From Prolixibacteraceae bacterium (GTDB lineage: Bacteria; Bacteroidota; Bacteroidia; Bacteroidales; Prolixibacteraceae), in contig JAIOZY010000015.1 of the NCBI GenBank assembly GCA_021740385.1, positions 1 to 64,000 of the forward strand: 64,000 nucleotides of DNA, given 5' to 3'. The position numbers and the translations under genes were made by a program. The notes beneath the pieces are model-generated. The model was not told the DNA's origin, searched no databases, and saw only the letters and a list, made by a program, of their open reading frames with translations. This document shows positions 1-8,012 of the stretch, in pieces; position 1 is the first letter of the stretch; each line of letters starts with the position of its first letter.

Positions 1-49
1 TAACCTGAACTATTCATAAATTAGAAAAATATGAATAAAGTTCAGGTTA
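1..49. repeat. long inverted repeat (hairpin) at window edge
   Basis: TAACCTGAAC (1-10) is the exact reverse complement of GTTCAGGTTA (40-49), and the inner arms TATTCATA (11-18) and TATGAATA (30-37) also pair, giving an 18-bp stem interrupted only by a two-base bulge. No T-run follows, so it is not a standard terminator. It may be the end of an upstream gene's 3' structure or a dispersed element; the window edge hides its left context. Confidence 0.6.
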
Positions 50-70
50 ATCCCGACTTAGATGAAGTTT

Positions 71-88
71 AACTTTTTTTAAAAAGTT
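71..88. repeat. short AT-rich inverted repeat
   Basis: AACTTTTT (71-78) and AAAAAGTT (81-88) are perfect arms around a TT spacer. Low complexity makes chance formation possible. It lies between the long hairpin at the window start and the palindrome ahead of pcm. Confidence 0.35.
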
Positions 89-118
89 TTACTGAATCTT
101 AGTCGCTATCAGAGATAG

Positions 119-138
119 GGATTATTCGTGAATAATCC
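119..138. promoter_or_regulatory. 20-bp palindrome upstream of pcm
   Basis: GGATTATTCGTGAATAATCC has nine-base arms around GT and ends 17 bases before the pcm start. It could be an operator or an RNA hairpin in the pcm leader; no cognate regulator is identified. Confidence 0.4.
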
Positions 139-155
139 GGGATAAAAAGATAGAA

Positions 156-854
156 ATGTACGGTTTTGTTATGTTACTTGTTTTTATTGGTTTTCCGCAG
201 GCAAATCCCAACGCTTTCAACAAAGAGCGGGACAACATGGTGCGGTCTCAAATTGAAGCCCGTGGTATTAACAATCAGGAAATTTTGAGCGCTTTCAGAA
301 AAGTGCCCCGGCACATGTTCGTGCCAAAAAATTCAATTCCTTACGCTTACCACGATGGCCCGCTGGCTATTGGCGAAGGCCAGACAATTTCACAACCATA
401 CATCGTGGCCTACATGACCGATGTGCTCAATTTAAAACCCGGAGAAAAAATCCTCGAGATAGGGACCGGGTCGGGTTACCAGGCAGCCATACTTGCCGAA
501 ATGGATGCGGAAGTTTTTACGATTGAAATTTTTAAAAGCTTATCAGAAAGAGCCCAAAAAACAATCGAAAGACTTGGTTACAAGTCGGTTCACTTTAAAA
601 TCGGCGACGGATACAAGGGCTGGCCCGAAAAAGCCCCATTCGATGCAATAATTGTAACCTGCTCGCCCGAAGAGATTCCGCCACCCCTTGTAAGCCAACT
701 GGCCGATGGCGGACGAATGATTATACCTGTTGGAGAAACCCACAGCATTCAATACCTGGTGCTGGCAACAAAAATGGCGGGAGAAATTAAAAAACAAAAA
801 GTAATGCCCGTGCGGTTTGTTCCAATGATTAACAAAAAGGGCAAAACATATTAA
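156..854 (+). CDS. pcm: protein-L-isoaspartate O-methyltransferase, probably exported
   Basis: Transfers a methyl group from AdoMet to isoaspartyl residues, starting repair of damaged proteins. The 232-residue product has the PCMT core: conserved RSQIEARGI near residue 30, the ISQPYIVAYM substrate segment near 78, AdoMet motif I EIGTGSGYQ at 101-109, and the later FDAIIVT and GGRMIIPVG strands. Residues 1-20 are hydrophobic (LLVFIGFPQA), so export to the periplasm is likely, as in other Bacteroidota Pcm proteins; the usual positive N-terminus is missing, so this is an inference. An internal ATG at 171 is an alternative start that would keep the hydrophobic stretch. It appears to be a single gene, with hairpins upstream. 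Confidence 0.88.
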   Translation: MYGFVMLLVFIGFPQANPNAFNKERDNMVRSQIEARGINNQEILSAFRKVPRHMFVPKNSIPYAYHDGPLAIGEGQTISQPYIVAYMTDVLNLKPGEKILEIGTGSGYQAAILAEMDAEVFTIEIFKSLSERAQKTIERLGYKSVHFKIGDGYKGWPEKAPFDAIIVTCSPEEIPPPLVSQLADGGRMIIPVGETHSIQYLVLATKMAGEIKKQKVMPVRFVPMINKKGKTY

Positions 855-926
855 TCACAAGATTCGGGTTACCCTGAAATTGCTTAATATTATTCATATC
901 TTCACCTTTCATAATAAACCTTTCTC

Positions 927-2147
927 ATGAAAGCAACCAATTTTAAACTTACACGTTACCGTTGGGTCATGCTTACCTTCTATTTTTTAATCACCGTAAT
1001 GGTTGAAATCCACTGGTTATCCTTTGCATCAATCTCAGAAGTTGCTCAACAGCATTATAACGTAAATGCACTTCAGATTGATCTTTTATCGTTGTTGTAC
1101 ATGATCGTTTTCATTGCACTGAGTATTCCGGCTTCCTATTTTATCGACTCTTATGGACTCAAAAAAGGACTGATACTTGGAGCCTGGCTTACAGGTATTT
1201 TCAGTATTGTAAAAGCCTTTGGCGGAACCAATTTCACCCTGCTTATTATTGGACAAACCGGTCTTGCCATCGCACAACCCTTCATACTTAACTCGCTCAC
1301 CAAACTGGGTGCACTTTGGTTTCCGCCCAACGAACGGGCCACTGTAGCCGGTATTGGGACCCTTGCCCAGTATTTGGGAATTGTAATTGCACTGGCAATA
1401 ACACCGTTCATGGTGAACGAAAATGCTGCCGCCGGGTTTAATATTTCAAAAATGTTGTGGATTTACGGATTGCTAACGGCTGTAAGTGCCTTCTTTGTCA
1501 TTCTTTTTATTAAAGATGAGCCTGAACCTGAGAAAGCAAGTAAAACCATGCGGATTTCCCCAACAAATTCCCTGAAATATATTTTCAAAATCAGGGAAAT
1601 GAAATTACTACTTGTTTTGTTTTTTATCGGTTTGGGAATTTTTAACGCGGTAAGTACATGCATCGATCAAATATGTGATAATCTCAACATGGAACAAACC
1701 GGGATTGTTGGTGGCGCTATGCTCATCGGGGGAATTGCCGGTGCGCTTATCCTTCCGATACTTTCCGATAAATATAAAAAACGTAAACCGTTCATTGTCC
1801 TTTGTATGATATTGATGCTGCCCGGACTGGCAGGTTTAACTTTTTTTGATGCTTTCCAGCCAATGCTTGTTTCATCCTTTATATTTGGTTTTTTCATCAT
1901 GAGTGCCGGGCCAATTGCTTTTCAGTACGGGGCCGAAATTTGCTATCCTGCAACGGAGTCGATGGTACAGGGAATGCTACTACTTATTGGACAAATTTCA
2001 GGTATTTTGTTTGTTTTCGGGCTAAACATTACAGGTGCTGCCATTGCCATGATCGTATTCCTGGCACTTAACAGCATTAACTTCTTTTTGAGTTTAGGAC
2101 TAAAAGAATCGTATGGGAAGAATCAGTATTCTGCCAGTGTCCCCTGA
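927..2147 (+). CDS. MFS transporter, FLVCR-like
   Basis: A 406-residue integral membrane protein with about twelve hydrophobic helices and a central charged loop (EPEPEKAS region near 200), the usual major facilitator layout. The segment LTKLGALWFPPNERATVAGIG after helix 4 resembles the eukaryotic FLVCR (haem/choline carrier) subfamily, where a WFP-NERA stretch is characteristic, so the nearest label is FLVCR-like MFS. The substrate cannot be read from sequence. The gene is monocistronic and its last 25 bases overlap the end of the convergent lipB. Confidence 0.75.
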   Translation: MKATNFKLTRYRWVMLTFYFLITVMVEIHWLSFASISEVAQQHYNVNALQIDLLSLLYMIVFIALSIPASYFIDSYGLKKGLILGAWLTGIFSIVKAFGGTNFTLLIIGQTGLAIAQPFILNSLTKLGALWFPPNERATVAGIGTLAQYLGIVIALAITPFMVNENAAAGFNISKMLWIYGLLTAVSAFFVILFIKDEPEPEKASKTMRISPTNSLKYIFKIREMKLLLVLFFIGLGIFNAVSTCIDQICDNLNMEQTGIVGGAMLIGGIAGALILPILSDKYKKRKPFIVLCMILMLPGLAGLTFFDAFQPMLVSSFIFGFFIMSAGPIAFQYGAEICYPATESMVQGMLLLIGQISGILFVFGLNITGAAIAMIVFLALNSINFFLSLGLKESYGKNQYSASVP

Positions 2148-2821
2148 TAGATGTTTACTAAATACTCTAAAACCTGCGCTTTTACTCTTTCAAAACCCTG
2201 TTTTTCACCTAACTCTTTCTCGAGTGAAGTTACGCCCCTGTCGGTAAATCCACATGGGTTGATGTGCTGAAAATAGGTCAGGTCGGTATTCACGTTTAAC
2301 GCGAAACCGTGCATGGTTACAAAACGTGAACTTTTTACCCCAATGGCGCAAATTTTGCGTGCATTCGGCGTGCCGGCATCGAGCCATACGCCCGTTGCTT
2401 TTTCATCGCGCATCGCGGTAAGGTCATAATCGGTAAGTGTTTTGATAATGGCTTCTTCCATCAAGTAAATGTATTTCCGTAGCCCGATATCGAAGTTTTC
2501 GAGGTCGAAAATGGGGTAACCTACCAGCTGCCCCGGGCCATGGTAAGTAATGTCGCCCCCCCTGTCGGTATGAAAAAATGCGGCTTTGGCAGCCTGTAAC
2601 TGGATGTAATTCAGCAAAAGATTCTGGTCGTTTCCGCTTTTACCAAGGGTATAAACATGGGGATGTTCCACAAACAACAGGTAATTGTCGCTTTGCTGTT
2701 CCGGGTGTTCCTTTTTCTGTTGTTTCTGCTCAATAACCCGCTGCATCAGTTTTTCCTGATACTGCCAGGTTTTCTTGTATTCCGATACCCCCAGGTCTTC
2801 AAAAATTATTTTACGGTTCAT
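2123..2821 (-). CDS. lipB: lipoyl(octanoyl) transferase LipB
   Basis: Moves an octanoyl group from acyl carrier protein to the lipoyl domains of 2-oxoacid dehydrogenases and the glycine cleavage H protein. The 232-residue protein carries RGGDITYHGPGQLVGY at 87-102, K156 in RKICAIG and C190 in NPCGF; the Lys and Cys are 34 residues apart, the same spacing as the E. coli catalytic dyad K135/C169. It follows lipA on the same strand after 63 bases, so octanoylation and sulfur insertion are probably co-expressed. Its 3' end overlaps the MFS gene on the other strand by 25 bp. Confidence 0.95.
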   Translation of the reverse strand: MNRKIIFEDLGVSEYKKTWQYQEKLMQRVIEQKQQKKEHPEQQSDNYLLFVEHPHVYTLGKSGNDQNLLLNYIQLQAAKAAFFHTDRGGDITYHGPGQLVGYPIFDLENFDIGLRKYIYLMEEAIIKTLTDYDLTAMRDEKATGVWLDAGTPNARKICAIGVKSSRFVTMHGFALNVNTDLTYFQHINPCGFTDRGVTSLEKELGEKQGFERVKAQVLEYLVNIYQGTLAEY

Positions 2822-2840
2822 TTTATTTTAATTTAACTGT

Positions 2841-2875
2841 TAGCTGATGGCTATTAGCCGACTGTCAATAGCCAG
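2841..2875. repeat. degenerate heptamer tandem repeat between lipA and lipB
   Basis: Five consecutive seven-base units can be read: TAGCTGA, TGGCTAT, TAGCCGA, CTGTCAA, TAGCCAG. Units 2 and 4-5 also form inverted arms (GGCTATT 2849-2855, AATAGCC 2867-2873). It occupies the lipA-lipB spacer and resembles in kind the other seven-base array at 39418-39459. Confidence 0.55.
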
Positions 2876-2884
2876 AAACCATAA

Positions 2885-3733
2885 TTATACGTGCCGCTCG
2901 GCGTGGTAACTCGACCGTACCAGCGGGGCACTTTCTACAAAGCGGAACCCTTTTTCGAGGCCAATTTTGCGGTATTCCTCAAAAACATCGGGGTGCACAT
3001 ATTCCTCAACAGGCAGGTTTGCCCGCGTTGGCTGCAAATACTGACCAATGGTAAACACCTCGCAACCAACACCCAGCAGATCGTCCATGGTCGCGAGTAT
3101 TTCATCGCGTGTTTCGCCCAAACCCACCATGATGCCACTTTTCGGACGTTTACAAAAACCGGCAATGGTTTTTATTACACCAAGGCTAGTTTCGTATTTT
3201 GCCCGGCTACGCACAAGCGGTGTTAATCGCCTCACGGTTTCAAGGTTGTGCGAAATAATATCAGGCCCGGCATCGACAATCTTTTTTATCAGGCCAGGAT
3301 CACCGTCAAAATCGGGGATTAACACCTCCATGGTGGTTTCGGGGTTTACCAGCTTAATTTCAGAAATGGTATCGGCCCAATGCCCGGCCCCCTTATCGGG
3401 CAGGTCGTCACGGTCCACCGAAGTGATCACGGCATGTTTCAGCCCCATCAGTTTTATTGATTCAGCTACATTTTTTGGTTCGTCGGCATCGGGTGGTAAA
3501 GGCTTACCTGTTTGGGTTGCACAAAATTTGCAACTGCGTGTGCAAATATCACCCAGTATCATCAGCGTGGCTGTTCCGGCTGCCCAGCATTCACCCATAT
3601 TGGGGCACTTACCGCTTGTACAAATGGTGTGCAGTTTATACCGCTTTACAATGCTTTTTACCTTTGTATAATTTGTCCCTAACGGAAGCTTTATTTTTAA
3701 CCAATCGGGTTTTCGTTGAATTTTATCGTTCAT
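2885..3733 (-). CDS. lipA: lipoyl synthase LipA
   Basis: Radical-SAM enzyme that inserts two sulfurs into protein-bound octanoyl groups. The 282-residue form starting MNDKIQRKPDWLK shows the auxiliary cluster cysteines C38, C43 and C49 (CTSGKCPNMGEC), the radical-SAM cysteines C64, C68 and C71 (CTRSCKFC) and the C-terminal RSSYHAE serine motif, so both iron-sulfur clusters look intact. The frame remains open 93 bases further upstream, but that extension is hydrophobic and unlike the family, so the internal ATG is preferred. It leads the lipA-lipB operon and is divergent from the C69 dipeptidase gene. Confidence 0.96.
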   Translation of the reverse strand: MNDKIQRKPDWLKIKLPLGTNYTKVKSIVKRYKLHTICTSGKCPNMGECWAAGTATLMILGDICTRSCKFCATQTGKPLPPDADEPKNVAESIKLMGLKHAVITSVDRDDLPDKGAGHWADTISEIKLVNPETTMEVLIPDFDGDPGLIKKIVDAGPDIISHNLETVRRLTPLVRSRAKYETSLGVIKTIAGFCKRPKSGIMVGLGETRDEILATMDDLLGVGCEVFTIGQYLQPTRANLPVEEYVHPDVFEEYRKIGLEKGFRFVESAPLVRSSYHAERHV

Positions 3734-3847
3734 TAAATATCCCTCAAATTTTGGTGCAAGATAAAAAAACCAAAGTTGCAAAATAAAGCAAATGCTCATC
3801 TTTTCAGAAATTATGACAAATCCCATACCCGCTTATCGTGCTTTTTA

Positions 3848-3855
3848 TATTTTTG
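3848..3855 (+). promoter_or_regulatory. possible -7 element for the C69 dipeptidase gene
   Basis: TATTTTTG matches the Bacteroidota -7 consensus TAnnTTTG and lies 41 bases before the chosen ATG. No clear TTTG -33 element lies 19-21 bases upstream, so support is partial. Confidence 0.35.
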
Positions 3856-3896
3856 CTTTTTTGCATAACAATACACGACTTTTAAAACAGAAACAG

Positions 3897-5576
3897 ATGA
3901 AAAAAAAGGTTTTAATTATTATTTCGGTTCTATTTATCACTGCTTTTCAGGCAATGGCCTGCACCAACTTTTTGGTTACACGGGGGGCTTCGACCGATGG
4001 ATCAACAATGATTACCTATGCAGCCGACTCGCATACACTTTACGGCGAACTTTATTATACACCCGCTGCCGATCACGAAAAGGGCTCCATGCTCGATGTG
4101 TACGAGTGGGACACCGGAGAATTTTTGGGCAAAATTGAACAGGTTGAACACACCTACAGCGTGGTTAGCAACATGAACGAACACCAGGTTGCCATTGGCG
4201 AAACAACCTATGGCGGACGGAGTGAACTGGGCAGCCAGCCCGGTGCCATTATGGACTACGGCAGCCTGATGTACATTGCCCTGCAGCGGGCAAAAACGGC
4301 ACGTGAAGCCATTGAAGTAATAACCAGCCTTGTTGAACAATACGGTTACTATAGCTCGGGAGAATCGTTTTCGATTTCCGACCCAAACGAAGTGTGGATC
4401 ATGGAAATGATTGGAAAAGGGAGTTTTGAAAAAGGAGCCGTTTGGGTTGCCTTGCGTGTGCCCGATGGCTATATATGCGGCCATGCCAACCAGGCCCGTA
4501 TAACAACGTTCCCATTGAACGACCCACAGAATTGCCTTTACTCAAAAGACGTAATTTCATTTGCACACGAAAGGGGCTGGTTTGAAGGACTGAACAAGGA
4601 TTTCAGCTTTTCCGATGTATATGCCCCCGTAGATTTTGGCGGAGCCCGGTTTTGTGAAGCCCGCGTATGGGCCGGTTTCAAAAAAGTGGCCGATGGCATG
4701 GATTCGTATACTGCATATTCCGAAGGAAAAATTACACGCGACGAAAACGGGTTTGCCACCAACCGGATGCCCTTGTGGGTCAAACCCAACAACAAATTAT
4801 CGGTTAAAGATGTAATGGGACTGATGCGCGACCATTTTGAAGGCACACCCCTCGATATGACCACCGATGCCGGTGCCGGTCCCTTTGATTTACCTTACCG
4901 CTGGAGACCGTTGACATGGAGTGTCGATTCGGTTGAATACTGCAACGAACGGGCCATTTCGACCCAGCAAACCGGTTTTTCGTTTGTAAGCCAAAGCCGC
5001 TCGTGGCTCCCCGATCCCATTGGCGGCGTGCTATGGTTTGGGGTCGACGACAGCTACAGCACCTGCTACGTACCTATGTACTGCGGCATAACCCGCGCAC
5101 CCGAAACCTTTGCCGTAGGTAATGGCGACATGCTCACCTACTCCGAAACATCGGCATTCTGGACTTTCAACCTGGTTTCGAACCTGGCCTACCTGCGCTA
5201 CAACGTAATGATTAAAGACATACTGAAAGTACAAAACGAACTGGAAGATAAATTTCTGCTGAACCAACCCGCTATTGACGAAGCAGCCACAAACCTGTTA
5301 AACAGCCGGGGACCCGTTGCTGCCAGACAATTCCTTACCGATTATTCCTGCAACACCGCCAACAGTACGGTTGCCCGCTGGAAAGAACTGTCCCACTTCC
5401 TGCTTGTGAAATACAAAGACGGCAACATCATGAAAGAAACCAACGGGCAGTTTCAACGCACAGCAACCGGCATGCCCGAATTTCCTGACCAACCGGGATA
5501 TCCCGAAAAATGGAAACGCCGCGTGGTAAAAGAGACCGGGAATAAACTGAAAGTGATAGGGGGTTCAGGGCATTAA
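3897..5576 (+). CDS. secreted C69-family dipeptidase
   Basis: Peptidase family C69 (PepD-like, N-terminal nucleophile fold) probably cleaves dipeptides in the periplasm. With the ATG at 3897 the 559-residue protein begins with a signal peptide (KKK followed by a hydrophobic core to FQAMA), and Cys22 follows immediately in the motif ACTNFLVTRGAS that marks the family's nucleophile. Signal peptidase cutting after Ala21 would expose Cys22 as the N-terminal residue. TDGSTMITYAADSH and the later NEVWIMEMIGKG and ARVWAGFKK segments fit the family. The 35-residue upstream extension of the frame is discarded. It is convergent with amt; a shared hairpin lies between them. Confidence 0.88.
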   Translation: MKKKVLIIISVLFITAFQAMACTNFLVTRGASTDGSTMITYAADSHTLYGELYYTPAADHEKGSMLDVYEWDTGEFLGKIEQVEHTYSVVSNMNEHQVAIGETTYGGRSELGSQPGAIMDYGSLMYIALQRAKTAREAIEVITSLVEQYGYYSSGESFSISDPNEVWIMEMIGKGSFEKGAVWVALRVPDGYICGHANQARITTFPLNDPQNCLYSKDVISFAHERGWFEGLNKDFSFSDVYAPVDFGGARFCEARVWAGFKKVADGMDSYTAYSEGKITRDENGFATNRMPLWVKPNNKLSVKDVMGLMRDHFEGTPLDMTTDAGAGPFDLPYRWRPLTWSVDSVEYCNERAISTQQTGFSFVSQSRSWLPDPIGGVLWFGVDDSYSTCYVPMYCGITRAPETFAVGNGDMLTYSETSAFWTFNLVSNLAYLRYNVMIKDILKVQNELEDKFLLNQPAIDEAATNLLNSRGPVAARQFLTDYSCNTANSTVARWKELSHFLLVKYKDGNIMKETNGQFQRTATGMPEFPDQPGYPEKWKRRVVKETGNKLKVIGGSGH

Positions 5577-5661
5577 ACACGGCATCACCAATATTAAGAA
5601 AATAAATTAGAATGAGGGATGTTTGGATTCGTCGTGTTTCAAAAAGGAACTAATACAACAA

Positions 5662-5708
5662 GAAAGGGACGTTAATAGCGTTACGTTTTCGGGCTACACG
5701 TCCCTTTC
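5662..5708. terminator. hairpin between convergent genes, probable bidirectional terminator
   Basis: GAAAGGGACGT (5662-5672) pairs perfectly with ACGTCCCTTTC (5698-5708). T-richness after the stem is poor on both strands, so termination may be imperfect. Its position between the dipeptidase and amt stop codons is typical for a shared terminator. Confidence 0.55.
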
Positions 5709-5723
5709 CTGTCTGTATCTGCC

Positions 5724-7055
5724 CTATTCTTTTTTATATTCGAAACCGTACGACTCGTCGTGCTGGCTTAAATCGAGCCCGATTTTTTCCGACTTTGGCG
5801 ATACCCGCATGCCAATAACTTTATTGGTTAGCCAGTAAAGCAGAAATGAACCACCAAGAGCAAACAAAGTAACAATTACAAGGGCAAGCATGTGGAAAAG
5901 GAATGTTCTGGTTTCACCGAAAATTAAACCAACATCTTTGGCAAAAACCGAAGTGAGAATCATACCGGTAATACCACCCAGTCCGTGTGCCGGGAATACA
6001 TCAAGTGTGTCGTCGATGTTCCCTTTTCGGCCAAAGTAATTTATGGCAATATTACTGATAATTGAAGCTACAACACCAATAAAAATACTTGAACCAACAT
6101 TTACAAAACCGGCAGCGGGTGTAATGGCAACCAGCCCGACAACCAGCCCGATAGAAGCACCCATTGCCGAGGGTTTTCTGCCTTTAGCCGCATCGAAAAA
6201 GATGTAGGCAAGCATGGCTGCTGCCGATGCCGTGTTGGTATTCAAAAGCGCCAGCGTAGCTGCTCCGTTGGCACCAAGCGCCGATCCGGCATTGAATCCA
6301 AACCAGCCAAACCACAATAAACCGGCGCCCAATAATACAAATGATATGTTTGCCGGTTGAATCTGTTTTGTATAATCTTTACGTTTGCCCAGGAAAATGG
6401 CACCAGCCAGAGCTGCAAATCCGGCCGACATGTGTACCACAGTACCTCCGGCAAAATCGAGTACGCCCCAGTTTCTGAACAACCCGTTTGGGTGCCAGGT
6501 CATGTGGGCCAACGGGGCATATATGAAGAGGGTAAACAGGCAAATAAAAAACATGTAAGCCCGAAACCTCACCCTTCCGGCAAAAGAACCCGTTATTAGG
6601 GCCGGTGTAATAATGGCAAATTTTAACTGGAACATGGCAAACAATGCCAGTGGAATTGTTGGGGAAAGATCGGGATCGGTATGACCGTGTACCCCCTGGA
6701 ACATGAAAAATGTGGCCGGGTTACCAAATATCCCGGTTCCTTCGCCACCAATACTGTCGCCAAATGCAACACTAAAGCCAACAACAATCCACAAAACACT
6801 TACAATACCCATGGCAATAAAACTTTGCAGAATGGTTGAAATAATATGCCGGTTATGGATCATTCCCCCGTAAAAGAAACCCAAACCGGGTGTCATTAAT
6901 AAAACCAAAGCTGTTGCTGCCAGCATCCATGCCGTGTCTCCCGTGTTTATGTTCGGGTCTTCGAGAAAGTTTCCGCTTCCTGGGAAAATAATCCCTAACA
7001 AGGCAGAAACAACAATTAAGCCTAAAATTAAAAGCCAGTTACCTTTACGTTTCAT
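5724..7055 (-). CDS. amt: ammonium transporter (Amt/Mep/Rh family)
   Basis: Inner-membrane channel that takes up ammonium. The 443-residue protein has a hydrophobic N-terminal helix (LLILGLIVVSALLGIIFP) and about eleven membrane helices. Family marks are TPGLGFFYGGMIHNRH near 55-70, the pore histidine in APLAHMTWHPNG, DFAGGTVVHMSAG, GFNAGSALGANG, and the second pore histidine in VFPAHGLGG. The last 30 residues are charged and cytoplasmic. No glnK/PII gene is beside it. An Lrp-type regulator gene starts 400 bases away on the opposite strand; regulation of amt by it is an inference from position only. Confidence 0.95.
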   Translation of the reverse strand: MKRKGNWLLILGLIVVSALLGIIFPGSGNFLEDPNINTGDTAWMLAATALVLLMTPGLGFFYGGMIHNRHIISTILQSFIAMGIVSVLWIVVGFSVAFGDSIGGEGTGIFGNPATFFMFQGVHGHTDPDLSPTIPLALFAMFQLKFAIITPALITGSFAGRVRFRAYMFFICLFTLFIYAPLAHMTWHPNGLFRNWGVLDFAGGTVVHMSAGFAALAGAIFLGKRKDYTKQIQPANISFVLLGAGLLWFGWFGFNAGSALGANGAATLALLNTNTASAAAMLAYIFFDAAKGRKPSAMGASIGLVVGLVAITPAAGFVNVGSSIFIGVVASIISNIAINYFGRKGNIDDTLDVFPAHGLGGITGMILTSVFAKDVGLIFGETRTFLFHMLALVIVTLFALGGSFLLYWLTNKVIGMRVSPKSEKIGLDLSQHDESYGFEYKKE

Positions 7056-7313
7056 AATTCACTCCTTTAAATGACTTTTTTCTTTTTTTATTCTGTTTTA
7101 AGTTACTTTTTATTACTTTTTGGTGCGAATATATGATTTTATATCATTTATGCAATATTTTTTTATAATATTTTTATAAAATTAATGGCAGTTTAATAAA
7201 GGGGTTATTGTGTTTTTTTATACTTCTTTTTTTATTCTTGTGTCTTTATTGGGTCTTATTAATTCATTTTATGGTTTTTTTGAAACCCTACCCCCATTCT
7301 TAATATACCTATG

Positions 7314-7321
7314 CAAATATA
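7314..7321 (-). promoter_or_regulatory. possible -7 element for amt
   Basis: On the minus strand this reads TATATTTG, an exact TAnnTTTG match. A TTTG (plus-strand CAAA at 7345-7348) lies 23 bases further upstream, slightly longer than the usual 19-21. It implies an amt leader of roughly 250 bases. Confidence 0.35.
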
Positions 7322-7376
7322 GATATATGTCATTTTTTGATTTCCAAAGGCACTTCATTTAAATTGTTCGCAGTTT

Positions 7377-7408
7377 TTTGAATTAATTGAACGAATTGCT
7401 TATTTTTG
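7377..7408 (+). promoter_or_regulatory. promoter of the Lrp-type regulator gene
   Basis: TTTG at 7377-7380 and TATTTTTG at 7401-7408 are separated by 20 bases, a full match to the Bacteroidota sigma-ABfr pattern (TTTG, 19-21 bases, TAnnTTTG). Transcription should start around 7415, about 40 bases before the ATG. Confidence 0.6.
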
Positions 7409-7455
7409 ATACGTATTCCAATAAAATGCACGACAAACACCTATAAACAAATAAA

Positions 7456-7920
7456 ATGTCAGTAAAACACCAGTTAGACGATACCGATTTAAAAATTCTG
7501 GACATCATAACCCGTAATGCCCGTATGCCTTTTAAAGATGTAGCTGCCGAATGCGGAATATCACGTGCGGCTGTTCATCAGCGTGTTAACCGGATGATTG
7601 AAATGGAAGTGATTATTGGCTCAGGCTATCAAATCGACCCGAAAAAAGTTGATTTTCACACCTGCACATACATTGGGATTTTTCTTGACAAGGGCGGTAT
7701 TTACGAAACGGTTGCCGAAAAATTACGGCAAATACCCGAGGTAGTCGAGTGCCACTATACTACCGGCCAATATGCCATTTTTGCGAAAGTTTATGCCCGA
7801 AACAATGAGCACCTGAAACAAATACTGAGTGAAAACATGCAGAAAATCCCCGGCGTCACCAGCACCGAAACGTTTATTTCGCTTGAGGAAACGTTCAAAC
7901 GCGAAGTGCCTATCGCATAA
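7456..7920 (+). CDS. Lrp/AsnC-family transcriptional regulator
   Basis: A 154-residue DNA-binding protein. Residues 8-60 form the AsnC-type winged helix-turn-helix (LDDTDLKILDIITRNAR, then ECGISRAAVHQRVNRM as recognition helix), and residues about 70-145 form the RAM ligand-binding and oligomerisation domain (YIGIFLD, VVECHYTTGQYAIFAKVY, VTSTETFISLEE). Such proteins usually sense amino acids and form dimers to octamers. The gene is divergent from amt, which makes nitrogen or amino-acid control a reasonable guess. Target and ligand cannot be read from the sequence. Confidence 0.9.
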   Translation: MSVKHQLDDTDLKILDIITRNARMPFKDVAAECGISRAAVHQRVNRMIEMEVIIGSGYQIDPKKVDFHTCTYIGIFLDKGGIYETVAEKLRQIPEVVECHYTTGQYAIFAKVYARNNEHLKQILSENMQKIPGVTSTETFISLEETFKREVPIA

Positions 7921-8012
7921 ACGGATACTGCTTTTTTTTAAACAATATTGAATTTCAAATTCTATCTTGAATTAAAAAACGATATCAGGAGACCTGCTAT
8001 TTTCTGCTGAAA

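Larger units (their letters stand above)
7056..7455. other. AT-rich divergent regulatory region amt / Lrp gene
   Basis: This 400-base stretch holds no credible gene. It is very AT-rich, with runs such as ATATTTTTTTATAATATTTTTATA-type direct repeats near 7163-7190 and a dyad ATGAT-TTTAT-ATCAT near 7134-7148. Divergent promoters for both genes can be proposed (separate entries). Lrp-family proteins bind AT-rich dyads, so these are plausible but unproven binding sites. Confidence 0.6.

Noticed and set aside
3048-3671. Long plus-strand frame of 207 codons inside lipA
   Set aside because: It is the shadow of the lipA coding strand; composition is Ser/Pro-rich and no domain is recognisable.
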